From CAYONP01 sp964405335 (GTDB lineage Bacteria > Armatimonadota > UBA10988): a DNA stretch of 62,057 bases. Positions 41,286 through 48,790 of the stretch are shown one piece after another (position 1 is the first letter of the stretch; each line of letters opens with the position of its first letter). The notes under the pieces are model-generated. The model searched no databases, was not told the DNA's origin, and worked only from the letters and a program-made list of their open reading frames with translations. The position numbers and the translations under genes are program-made. The stretch spans positions 1 to 62,057 of the forward strand of contig CAYONP010000024.1 of NCBI GenBank assembly GCA_964405335.1, given 5' to 3'.

Positions 41286-41474
41286 GTGGAACGCGTCGAC
41301 CCGATCGTTGAGGAATTCCGGCGCTACCGCGACGAGTTCGCGGCGCGGTTCGATCACGACCTCGGTCGCATCGTTGCCGAGATCCAGCGACAGGAGCGCG
41401 AGAGCGGGCGGACGTTCGTCACCCTGCCGCGGCGGGAGCCGGAAGAGCCTCGGCGGCAACCTGACGGAGCCTGA
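41286..41474 (+). CDS. Small putative antitoxin partner of the PIN remnant
   Basis: 62 residues. DPIVEEFRRYRDEFAARFDHDLGRIVAEIQ is close to the partner of the intact PIN gene at 42076, especially (F/R)RRYRxEFAARF and the QRQERESGR segment. GTG start with AGGAA upstream. Possible cognate antitoxin left without its toxin. The partner order is toxin first, antitoxin second. Confidence 0.55.
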   Translation: MERVDPIVEEFRRYRDEFAARFDHDLGRIVAEIQRQERESGRTFVTLPRREPEEPRRQPDGA

Positions 41475-41540
41475 TCGGGTTGCCGCGGCGGAGCCCGAAC
41501 TGCCGACGCGCCGACCGCTCGCCAGCCCCGAGCAATTGCA

Positions 41541-41590
41541 GCAGGGAGTACGCGGGGTGGGGCGAACTCCCTACCAGAGAGTATGATGCC
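41541..41590. repeat. 50-bp repeat copy 2 with hairpin, candidate operator
   Basis: Second copy of the element at 41062-41111, 479 bp away, ending in the ATGATGCC start of the intact PIN gene. The inverted repeat is GGGAGTACGC (41544-41553)/GCGAACTCCC (41562-41571), with one mismatch relative to copy 1. Confidence 0.65.
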
Positions 41591-42092
41591 TGGGTCGGAC
41601 GCGAGTGCCGTGCGGCCGTCGGTCTACCTGGAGACGAGCGTCATCGGGTATGCGACGTCGCGGCCATGCCGCGATCTGCTCGCCGCCGCCCGGCAGCTCC
41701 TGACGCGGGAGTGGTTCGCGTTCGAGGCGCAGCACTTCGACCTGTTCGTCTCCCAACTGGTGATCGACGAGATAGCCGCAGGCGATGCCTCGGCCGCCGC
41801 GTGCAGGCTGGAGTTCGCTCGTGGCTGGCCCCTCCTCGCCTTCGGCGACGAGGTGGTCACCTTGGCCGCCGAATTCGTCCGGCTCGGAACCGTACCGGCA
41901 GAGCGTCAAGCCGACGCCGTGCACCTCGCCATGGCGGCGGTTGGCGGCGTCGACTACCTGCTGACATGGAACTTCAAGCACATTGCGAACGTTGCGACTC
42001 GGCAGGTCATCGAGCGGGTCTGCCGGGGAGCCGGCTACCTGCCGCCGACGATCTGCACGCCGGAGGATCTGCGCCATGCCGGTCCAAGATGA
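41583..42092 (+). CDS. PIN-domain toxin of the reversed-order module
   Basis: 169 residues. SVYLETSVIGYATSRPCRDLLA, ELxxx-type FVSQLVIDEIAAGDA, and ADAVHLAMAAVGGVDYLLTWN carry the acidic PIN residues in the second and third motifs, followed by FKHIANVATRQVIERVCRGAGY. This is the VapC-like subfamily found in many cyanobacterial and Chloroflexi genomes, usually with a small downstream partner. Its ATG at 41583 or 41586 follows the hairpin of the 50-bp repeat. Overlaps the partner gene by 17 bp. Confidence 0.75.
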   Translation: MMPGSDASAVRPSVYLETSVIGYATSRPCRDLLAAARQLLTREWFAFEAQHFDLFVSQLVIDEIAAGDASAAACRLEFARGWPLLAFGDEVVTLAAEFVRLGTVPAERQADAVHLAMAAVGGVDYLLTWNFKHIANVATRQVIERVCRGAGYLPPTICTPEDLRHAGPR

Positions 42093-42273
42093 CGAGGTCA
42101 TGCTGGAGATCCGCCGCTATCGCGCGGAGTTCGCGGCACGCTTCGGCAACGACCTCGCCTTGATGGCGAAGTACCTGCAGCAGCGCGAGCGCGAGAGCGG
42201 TCAGCCGGTCGTCGTCCGCCCGCCGCGGCGAGTGACGGCTGACCAGGCCGAGGCGCCGTCGCGGTCGTCGTGA
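42076..42273 (+). CDS. Small partner of the reversed-order PIN toxin
   Basis: 65 residues: VMLEIRRYRAEFAARFGNDLALMAKYLQQ is a helical, charged region; the C-terminus is basic and Pro-rich. It resembles the small protein at 41286 (FAARF, RERESG). It is probably the antitoxin or RNA-binding partner. The ATG at 42076 lies inside the end of the PIN gene, which implies translational coupling. Confidence 0.6.
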   Translation: MPVQDDEVMLEIRRYRAEFAARFGNDLALMAKYLQQRERESGQPVVVRPPRRVTADQAEAPSRSS

Positions 42274-42308
42274 TCGGGGCCGCGGCGAGCGGCGATTGGC
42301 GACGTCCT

Positions 42309-42420
42309 GCGCCCTGGCCGCCCTTCCGCAACCCACCGCAGGTCCCACCGAACGAACCGCCAATCCCCACCCGGAGCCCGAGCATGCCCCCCTACCTCCA
42401 CCGCCAGGCTATCGCCGGCG
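42309..42420. repeat. Direct repeat copy 1: upstream region and 5' end of a sulfatase-like gene
   Basis: Nearly the same sequence as 43095-43205, which contains the ribosome site and first codons of the sulfatase gene. The two copies flank the minus-strand PIN/Phd module (42442-43082). The stretch 42274-42441 holds only this repeat and the gene fragment at 42384. Confidence 0.75.
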
Positions 42421-42509
42421 CGGCCACGGGATCGAGGCGGCTCAGCGACCGGGCGGCTCGGGTGTCCATAGCGCCACGGGGTACTGCCGGATCGCCTGGT
42501 CGAAGCTGA
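42384..42509 (+). pseudogene. Truncated 5' end of a sulfatase gene
   Basis: MPPYLHRQAIAGAATG matches the Tat-signal start of the sulfatase (MPTYSRRQAIAGLAAG) but then continues in unrelated sequence and stops at 42509, within the antisense PIN gene. It is a fragment of a former tandem copy or of a duplicated 5' end. Confidence 0.6.
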
Positions 42510-42846
42510 CCAGGCGCAGCCCGTGCTGTATCGTCTGCGCGAGGAGCATGCGGTCAAACGGATCTCGATGAAGCCGATGCAGGCTGGCTAGATGCCGCAT
42601 TGACCCTTCGTCGATGGGCAGGCTCGCGATGCGGTGCCGTCTGCGTTCGGCAGGCACGTATTCCGCTGGCGGCGCCGGCAGATCCAGTCGACCAAGGCCG
42701 TGCTTGACGACGACCTCCCAGACCGACGCCACGCTGAGAAAGACCTCATTTGCCGGGTCGGCGATGGCGGCCAAGGCGGCGGCACTTTGCCGTTTGTCGC
42801 CAGTGATGCACCAGAGGAACACATGGGTGTCCAGGAGCAGCCTCAT
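42442..42846 (-). CDS. VapC-type PIN toxin
   Basis: 134 residues. LLLDTHVFLWCITGD (first Asp), SVASVWEVVVKH (Glu) and HRDPFDRMLLAQ (third Asp) are the PIN active site of the VapC/PIN_Sll0205-like group. It is an RNase probably directed at tRNA or mRNA. ATGA overlap with the upstream antitoxin. The module lies between direct repeats of the sulfatase 5' region, so it was inserted or rearranged. Confidence 0.85.
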   Translation of the reverse strand: MRLLLDTHVFLWCITGDKRQSAAALAAIADPANEVFLSVASVWEVVVKHGLGRLDLPAPPAEYVPAERRRHRIASLPIDEGSMRHLASLHRLHRDPFDRMLLAQTIQHGLRLVSFDQAIRQYPVALWTPEPPGR

Positions 42847-43082
42847 CGCCCCTCAAACTGCGCCAGAACATCCTCCGGCAGCGGATCATCAAAACCCTCC
42901 GGCACGACGAATTCACCCGCCGCCAGGCCGATCGGACGCGGCTTACCGGACGCGGGCTCGGCCGGGGTGATGGTCGCCAGCGGAGTGCCGTTGGTCGTGA
43001 CCACAAGCGTCTCGCCTTCGGCCACGCGCTGTAGCCACGTCGCCGGATCATCGAGCAACTCTTGCAGTCGTACACTGAGCAT
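42843..43082 (-). CDS. Phd/YefM-family antitoxin
   Basis: 79 residues. The central LVVTTNGTPLATITP strand is the Phd/YefM DNA-binding signature, preceded by a helix (LQELLDDPATWLQRVAEGE) and followed by an acidic tail that would wrap the toxin. Coupled to the VapC-like gene by ATGA; expected to repress its own operon. Confidence 0.8.
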   Translation of the reverse strand: MLSVRLQELLDDPATWLQRVAEGETLVVTTNGTPLATITPAEPASGKPRPIGLAAGEFVVPEGFDDPLPEDVLAQFEGR

Positions 43083-43094
43083 GGGCCGATTCTA

Positions 43095-43205
43095 GCGCCC
43101 CGGCCGCCCTCCCGCAACCCACCGCAGGTCCCACCAACCCAACCGCCAATCCCCACCCGGAGCCCGAGCATGCCCACCTACTCGCGCCGCCAGGCCATCG
43201 CCGGC
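43095..43205. repeat. Direct repeat copy 2 at the sulfatase start
   Basis: Contains the GGAG ribosome site and first 12 codons of the sulfatase gene. Differs from copy 1 (42309-42420) at only about a dozen positions. Confidence 0.75.
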
Positions 43206-45164
43206 CTTGCCGCCGGAGCCGCGGCGATGCGCCTGGGGCGCGCGGCGCGGCGGCCGCCCAACATGGTCTTCATCCTCGTCGACGACCTGCGCTGGGACGC
43301 CGTCAGCCACCTCGGCCACCCGTTTCTGCGCACGCCGAACATCGATCGCCTGGCGCGCGATGGAGCGCGGTTCGCCAATGCGTTCGTCAACATCTCGCTC
43401 TGCTCGCCCTCGCGAGCCTGCTTCATCTCGGGCTGTGAGCCGCAGCGCACCGGTGTGCTGCGCAACGACGCGAACGACATCGACGACCGGCTGCCGACCT
43501 TCCCGCGTCTGCTCCAGGCCGCCGGCTGGCAGACCGCCTGGGTCGGCAAGTGGCACCAGGAGAACCGCGCCGACCCGCGGCCGGGGTTCGATCACTGGCT
43601 CAGCTTCCGCGGCCAGGGCCGATACCTCGACCCCGACCTGAACGAGAACGGCCGCGACTTCGTGCGCGACGGCTACATGACCGACCTGCTGACCGACTAC
43701 GCCGTCGACTGGCTCTTGCACGCGCACGACCGGCCGTTCTGCCTGACCCTCAGCCACAAGGCGGTGCACGGGCCGTTCACCCCCGCGGCGCGGCACCAGG
43801 GCGCGCTCGACGGCGTGCAGATGGCCGAGCCGGCGTCGTGGTCGGACGACTGCGCCGACAAGCCCGACTATGTGCGGGCGATGATCAGCCGCGGCAACAA
43901 CCGCGAGCAGTGGGCCGCATCGCGCGACGAGCCGATCCCCGAGCGCATCCCGGCGCCGCGCTGGGACCCGGCCGCGCGCGGCCGGCTGGGCTACTACGAG
44001 AGCCTGCTCGCCGTCGACGACAGCGTCGGCAAGGTGCTCGACACGCTCGAGGGACTCGGCCTCCTCGATCAGACGATGGTCGTCTTCACCAGCGACAACG
44101 GCTACTTCCACGGCGAGCACCGGCGCGGCGACAAGCGGCTGGCCTATGAGGAGGGCATCCGCATCCCGCTGCTCATCCGCTACCCGCCGCTGGCCGCCGC
44201 CGGCCGCGTGATCGAGCCCCTGGCGCTGAGCATCGACCTTTGCCCGACCTTCCTCGAGCTGTGCGGCCGGCCGGTGCCCGAGGGCGTGCTCGGCCGCTCG
44301 CTGCTGCCCCTGCTGCGCGAGCCGGGCAGGCCGGCCGGCTGGCGCGACGAGTTCCTCTACCAGTACTTCCAGGAGGGCTGGCTGCCCGGCATCCCCGACC
44401 TGCAGGCGGTGCGCAGCGAGACCCACAAGTACATCCGCAGCCCGCGGCATCCCGGCCAGGTCGAGCTGTATGACCTGACGGCCGATCCGCATGAGCTGGA
44501 CAACCTCGCGGGGCAGCCCGCGCTGGCGGGGCTCGAGGCCGGACTCGCCGCGCGGCTGGACGAGTTGGTCGCCGCGGCCGAGGCGACGGCCCTGCCGCCC
44601 AAGCCGGTGGTGCCCGAGCTGCTGCTCGACTGGGACCTGACCCGGCCCGATGAACGTCTGGCGCGGTTGCCTGTCGGCGAGCTGGCAGGGCGCGCGGCGC
44701 GACGGTTCGACGGCGGCGCCACGGTGACCCTCGAGCGCGCCGACAGCCCGGCGGTGCAGGGCCGGCCGTTCTGGGCCGAGGTCGAGGTCGTCGCCGAGGC
44801 ACCTGACGCCGTGATCGTCAGCCAGGGCGGTCAGAGCCAGGGCTGGTCGCTCGAACTGCGCGCCGGCCGGCCGTTGTTTCGCGTCACCTCGGGCGAGGTG
44901 CGGTACGGTGTCGAAGGGCCCGCGCCGGTCGCCGGCCGGTGGGTCACCCTCGCCGGTGTGCTCGACCGCCAGGGCGCGATGCACCTGCTGGTCGACGGGC
45001 GCGAGGTCGCCGCCGAGCCGGGCGCGCAGCCGCTGGGCGGGTTGCCGAGCGAGGGCTTGACCCTCGGCGCCGACGCCGGCACGCGGGTCGGCCTGGGCGA
45101 GGCGAAGCCGTTCGTCGGCGGGCTGGCGCGGCTGCGGGTGGGGATTGGCGAGTCGCCGGATTGA
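43170..45164 (+). CDS. Secreted sulfatase with C-terminal LamG-like domain
   Basis: 664 residues. A Tat signal (YSRRQAIAGLAAGAAAM) precedes the mature enzyme. Metal-binding NMVFILVDDLRWD (D38, D39) and the active site CSPSR (C78, P80, R82; C becomes formylglycine) define a type I sulfatase, and DNGYFHGEHRRGDKR is a further substrate-site block. Residues about 505-660 form a concanavalin/LamG-like beta sandwich, probably for glycan binding. Likely removes sulfate from polysaccharides, with maturation by the radical SAM protein at 39761. ATG 43170 with GGAG upstream is preferred over an earlier frame start at 43062. Confidence 0.88.
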   Translation: MPTYSRRQAIAGLAAGAAAMRLGRAARRPPNMVFILVDDLRWDAVSHLGHPFLRTPNIDRLARDGARFANAFVNISLCSPSRACFISGCEPQRTGVLRNDANDIDDRLPTFPRLLQAAGWQTAWVGKWHQENRADPRPGFDHWLSFRGQGRYLDPDLNENGRDFVRDGYMTDLLTDYAVDWLLHAHDRPFCLTLSHKAVHGPFTPAARHQGALDGVQMAEPASWSDDCADKPDYVRAMISRGNNREQWAASRDEPIPERIPAPRWDPAARGRLGYYESLLAVDDSVGKVLDTLEGLGLLDQTMVVFTSDNGYFHGEHRRGDKRLAYEEGIRIPLLIRYPPLAAAGRVIEPLALSIDLCPTFLELCGRPVPEGVLGRSLLPLLREPGRPAGWRDEFLYQYFQEGWLPGIPDLQAVRSETHKYIRSPRHPGQVELYDLTADPHELDNLAGQPALAGLEAGLAARLDELVAAAEATALPPKPVVPELLLDWDLTRPDERLARLPVGELAGRAARRFDGGATVTLERADSPAVQGRPFWAEVEVVAEAPDAVIVSQGGQSQGWSLELRAGRPLFRVTSGEVRYGVEGPAPVAGRWVTLAGVLDRQGAMHLLVDGREVAAEPGAQPLGGLPSEGLTLGADAGTRVGLGEAKPFVGGLARLRVGIGESPD

Positions 45165-45186
45165 CGGGCGTGCCGTAAACCCGCCG

Positions 45187-45279
45187 TAGGGGCGGGTCTC
45201 AGACCCGCCCGAATGCCGACGAGCCCGCTTCCGGAGCGGGGCGAGCCGCTAGCGGGCAGGTCTGAGACCTGCCCCTACC
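45187..45279. repeat. REP1 palindromic element, copy B
   Basis: TAGGGGCGGGTCTCAGACCC at the left end and GGTCTGAGACCTGCCCCTAC at the right end surround a GC-rich centre that is largely the reverse complement of copy A at 21175-21258. It lies between the sulfatase and the convergent HEAT-repeat gene. Confidence 0.85.
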
Positions 45280-45297
45280 AGAAGGACCGACACGCCC

Positions 45298-47238
45298 TTA
45301 ACGCCGCCGCGCGCGCTGCGCGGCGCTGCGGGCGAGGGCGGCGCGCCGGCCGGCCAGCCAGGCGTAGTCGCGGCGGCGGCGGCGGCGGGTGTAGACGGCG
45401 TCGCCGCCGGCGGTGAAGCCGCGGTAGGCCATTTCGCGCACCAGCTCGCTGTGGGCCGCCCCGGCGCCCTGCGCGTCGATCGCGGCGGCGAGGGCGAGCA
45501 GATGCTCGGCCATCGCCTCGTGCCGGCCGCGTTTGAGCAGCCAGGCCTGCCGGCGCAGGCGATCGACCAGCCGCGCCGGGCCGACGGCGGGGAGCCATTC
45601 GGCCACCGCGTCGTCGATCAGCCGGCGGCGGATGCGGCTGGCGCTGCGCCGGCCGCGGGTGGCCACCCAGCGCTGCAGCCCGGCGCCGTCGAGGTCGAGC
45701 TGGATTCGCCAGCCGTCGAACAGCGGGTGGTCGAGCAACGCCTCGACCGCCTCGCGCTCGGGCGGCGCGGCCTCGGTCGGCAGGTCGAGCGCCGTCTCGG
45801 CCCGGCGCCGCGGGCCGATGAAGGCGTGCAGCGGGGCCAGATCGTAGCCGGCGAGCGACTCGCCGACGGTCTCCTCGAGCCGCGCGCGGACGTAGCCGGC
45901 GGTCACCTCGATGGCGTCGCCGGCGTCCGTGCTGTCGGCCGGCCGGTCGGCCTCGAAGCGTACCGAGCGCAGGCCGGACTGGTCGTCGACCTCGAGGCTG
46001 AGCCGGCAGCCCAGACCGCCGGCCTCGCCGCGCTCGACGATCAGCCGTTGCCGGCCGTCGACCCGGATCGGCCCCGCCAGGCAGCGGCGCAGCCGCGGCA
46101 CCTCGGCCGGAGCGGCCAGACTGGCCAGACGCTCGATCGGGACCGGCTCCAGAGCAAGAACGCGCAGACCGAGTTCGCCGCCGGCGCGCGGGCGTGGTGA
46201 TTCGGGCGGCTCGGGTTCGGGCGGCGGCTCCGGCTCCGGCTCCTCGGCTGGCTCTGGCTCCGCCGCTTCCGGCTCGGCTGCCTCGGCCTCGGCTCCGCCG
46301 CGTCGTCGCCGTCGCCGCCGGCGTTTCGGCTTCTCCGCCGGTTCGTCGCCGCCGGGTTCGGGCTGCGCGGCGCGCAGACGCTCGAGCACCCGCTCGGCGC
46401 GCTGTTTAACTCGCTTGCGGGCGGTCGATTCGGCGAGTTTCTCGACCGCCGGCACGGCCGCGGCGCGGCCCAGGTTGCCGAGGGCGTTGAGCGCGCTCTG
46501 CACCAGGGCCCATTCGTCGGTTTCGAGCAGGGGCAGCAGGAAGGCCACCACGCGGTCGTCGTCGAGCTTGCCGGCGCGATCGATGAACGACAGCCGCTTC
46601 GCCTCGCCGATCTGGCGGAAGGCCTCGAGCAGCGGCTCGACCGGCCCGTCCAGCGCGGCCAGGAAGCGGTCGCTGTCGTCGAACAGGTCGGCACTGACCG
46701 GCGTCGCCGGCTCACGGCGCGGTTTCGGCTTCGGGCGCCGCTCGCGCCGGCGCCGCTCGTCGGGCGGCTCGTCGGCTCGCGGCTCGGCCGCGGTGACCTC
46801 GGTCGCCTCGTCGTCGTCCGCCGCCTCCTCGTCGTCCTCGTCGTCGAGCGCCTCTTCGTACCGGCTGAGCTGCTTGCCGCCGCCGTCGACGGTCTCGCGG
46901 AGCAGGCGCAGCTCGCGTTTGAACGGGTCGTAGACATCGCTGTCGGCGATCAGGTCGTCGAGCATGTGCAGCGCGGCCTGGCCGCCGACGCGCTGGACGA
47001 TGCCCAGCCCGAGGTTGCGCTCGATTTCGTAGGGCGAGACGACGAGCCAGGAGAGGACCGGCATGACCTGCGTGCGGGCGCGGCGGAAGCGGAAGGTGAT
47101 CCGTTCGGCGGCGTCGTCATCGAGGCCGTGGCGGAAGAGGTGGTCGAACGCGCCCTCGACCTCTTGCCAGGTCAGCCGGCGTTGAAAGGAGCGGCGGCCG
47201 GGCTGTGGTCGTCGCCGCTGCCGTTGCTTGGTGGCCAT
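45298..47238 (-). CDS. HEAT-repeat protein with charged linkers
   Basis: 646 residues. After a basic N-terminus, a helical region with HEAT-like repeats can be seen around 190-290 (VEPLLEAFRQIGEAKRL, VVAFLLPLLETDEWALVQSA, NALGNLGRAAAVPAVEKL). Two low-complexity stretches interrupt it: acidic then basic at 130-175 and a KRRRRRRRR block followed by Glu/Pro/Ala repeats at 300-350. The C-terminal third is again helical, with no known motif. Function unknown; the charged linkers suggest binding to nucleic acid or ribosomes, which is speculative. The 242-bp gap to tatA is divergent. Confidence 0.6.
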   Translation of the reverse strand: MATKQRQRRRPQPGRRSFQRRLTWQEVEGAFDHLFRHGLDDDAAERITFRFRRARTQVMPVLSWLVVSPYEIERNLGLGIVQRVGGQAALHMLDDLIADSDVYDPFKRELRLLRETVDGGGKQLSRYEEALDDEDDEEAADDDEATEVTAAEPRADEPPDERRRRERRPKPKPRREPATPVSADLFDDSDRFLAALDGPVEPLLEAFRQIGEAKRLSFIDRAGKLDDDRVVAFLLPLLETDEWALVQSALNALGNLGRAAAVPAVEKLAESTARKRVKQRAERVLERLRAAQPEPGGDEPAEKPKRRRRRRRRGGAEAEAAEPEAAEPEPAEEPEPEPPPEPEPPESPRPRAGGELGLRVLALEPVPIERLASLAAPAEVPRLRRCLAGPIRVDGRQRLIVERGEAGGLGCRLSLEVDDQSGLRSVRFEADRPADSTDAGDAIEVTAGYVRARLEETVGESLAGYDLAPLHAFIGPRRRAETALDLPTEAAPPEREAVEALLDHPLFDGWRIQLDLDGAGLQRWVATRGRRSASRIRRRLIDDAVAEWLPAVGPARLVDRLRRQAWLLKRGRHEAMAEHLLALAAAIDAQGAGAAHSELVREMAYRGFTAGGDAVYTRRRRRRDYAWLAGRRAALARSAAQRARRR

Positions 47239-47411
47239 TCAGACCCGAAATCCCTGTCTCGAAGGCCGTCGCACCGCGGTGGCGGCTCTCGCTCGTCGCG
47301 CTCGCGCCGGGTGCGACCCTGTAGGTGACGCCGGCCAAGCGCAGGACGAACGCGCAGCGAAGGCGCTCGGTTGACCGCGCAGAATAGCACGCGATGCGCC
47401 GCCGGTCAACC

Positions 47412-47440
47412 TTGCGACGGCCGGTGCGGTGGGGTATACT
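47412..47440 (+). promoter_or_regulatory. Promoter of the tatA-like gene
   Basis: TTGCGA (47412-47417), 17 nt, TATACT (47435-47440), the same layout as the tRNA-Val promoter. Transcription from about 47447 restricts the tatA start to 47448, 47469 or 47481. The remainder of 47239-47480 shows nothing else recognisable. Confidence 0.6.
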
Positions 47441-47480
47441 GACCTCGATGCGCAGGCCGGCGGCCGGCATGGGGCGTGAC

Positions 47481-47648
47481 GTGAATCTGTTCGGCATCGG
47501 CAGTCAAGAGATGTTCATGATCGCCGTGCTGGCGGTGATCCTGTTCGGCGAGAAGCTGCCCGACGTGGCGCGCACCGTGGCCCGCTTCTCGCGCCAGGTT
47601 CGTGACGTGTCGCGCGACTTCCAGAACGCTATCCGGCTCGACGACTAG
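47481..47648 (+). CDS. tatA: Twin-arginine translocase TatA/TatE-like subunit
   Basis: 55 residues from the GTG at 47481 (MNLFGIGSQEMFMIAVLAVI), followed by the FGEKLPDVARTVARF hinge and amphipathic helix of TatA/Hcf106 proteins. The short periplasmic N-terminus expected for TatA favours this GTG, which has GGGG 6 nt upstream; ATG 47469 is the alternative. Contributes to the Tat pore used by proteins such as the sulfatase at 43170. tatB and tatC are not in the window. Confidence 0.75.
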   Translation: MNLFGIGSQEMFMIAVLAVILFGEKLPDVARTVARFSRQVRDVSRDFQNAIRLDD

Positions 47649-47676
47649 GCCAGGCGATCCGCTCAGGAGACGCGTC

Positions 47677-48726
47677 GTGCAGACGATTCGCCATGCCATC
47701 GTCGGCTGCGGCGTGATTGGACCGTACCACGCCCGCTCGCTCGCCACGCTGCCGGGCAGCCGCCTGACCGTCGCCTGCGACCTGGTCCGCGAGCGGGCCG
47801 AACAGCTCGCCGCCGGGCACGACGGCTGCGCCGTAGAGACCAGCCTCGAGACGACCCTCGCCCGTGACGACGTCGACCTGGTCCACCTCTGCACCCCCTC
47901 GGGCCTGCACGCCGACCATGCCGTGGCGGCCATCTCAGCGGGCAAGCATGTCATCGTCGAAAAGCCGATGGACATCACGCTGCCCGCCTGCGACCGGCTG
48001 ATCGCCGCGGCCGAGGCGTCGGATCGCAAGGTCACCTGCATCTTTCAGAGCCGCTTCATGCACGGCCCGCGGGCGGTCAAGCAGGCGGTCGACCAGGGCC
48101 TGCTCGGCCGGCTGGTCATGGGCGATGCCTATGTCAAGTGGTATCGCACCCAGGCCTACTACGACAGCGGCGACTGGCGCGCGACCTGGGAACTCGACGG
48201 CGGCGGCTGCCTGATGAACCAGTCGGTCCATTACATCGACCTGCTGCAGTGGTTCATGGGCGAGGTCGCCTCGGTCGACGCGATCTGCGACACCCTGGCG
48301 CACGACATCGCCGTCGAGGATGTCGCCGCGGCGGTGCTGCGCTACCGCTCGGGCGCCATCGGCGTGATCGAGGGCACGACCGCGGCCACGCCCGGGTTGT
48401 CGTGGCGGATTGAGCTGCACGGCGACGCCGGGTCGATCGTGCTGCGCGACGGCCGGATCGATGAGTGGCGTTTCCTCGACCCGGTGTTGGACCAGAATCC
48501 GCCTGAGGACCCGCGCGCCGGCGAGCTGCGCGCGGCCGGCGCCGATCCGTCGAGCCTGCCGGACAGCAGCCACGCCGACCAGATCGCGGCGATGTGCGAG
48601 GCGATCCGCCGCGACGGCCCGGTGCCGGTGCCCGTGCGCGAGGCCCGGCGGGCGGTCGAGATCATCAACGCGATCTATCGTTCGAGCCACACCGGCAGCC
48701 GGGTGGCCTTGCCGCTGGAGGGTTGA
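47677..48726 (+). CDS. Gfo/Idh/MocA-family oxidoreductase
   Basis: 349 residues. N-terminal Rossmann fold with HAIVGCGVIGPYHARSL, the EKPMDITLPACDRLI block (EKP with the catalytic Lys), and GGGCLMNQSVHYIDLLQWF in the C-terminal domain carrying the GxxxDxGxHxxD-type His. NAD(P)-dependent sugar or inositol dehydrogenase of unknown substrate. GTG start with AGGAG 7 nt upstream. Follows the tatA-like gene by 28 bp. Confidence 0.85.
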   Translation: MQTIRHAIVGCGVIGPYHARSLATLPGSRLTVACDLVRERAEQLAAGHDGCAVETSLETTLARDDVDLVHLCTPSGLHADHAVAAISAGKHVIVEKPMDITLPACDRLIAAAEASDRKVTCIFQSRFMHGPRAVKQAVDQGLLGRLVMGDAYVKWYRTQAYYDSGDWRATWELDGGGCLMNQSVHYIDLLQWFMGEVASVDAICDTLAHDIAVEDVAAAVLRYRSGAIGVIEGTTAATPGLSWRIELHGDAGSIVLRDGRIDEWRFLDPVLDQNPPEDPRAGELRAAGADPSSLPDSSHADQIAAMCEAIRRDGPVPVPVREARRAVEIINAIYRSSHTGSRVALPLEG

Positions 48727-48790
48727 CGCCGCGCGCCGCGACGCGTCCGGTAGGATGGGTCCGCGCGTTGGCGCACGGCTGGAGGAGACC

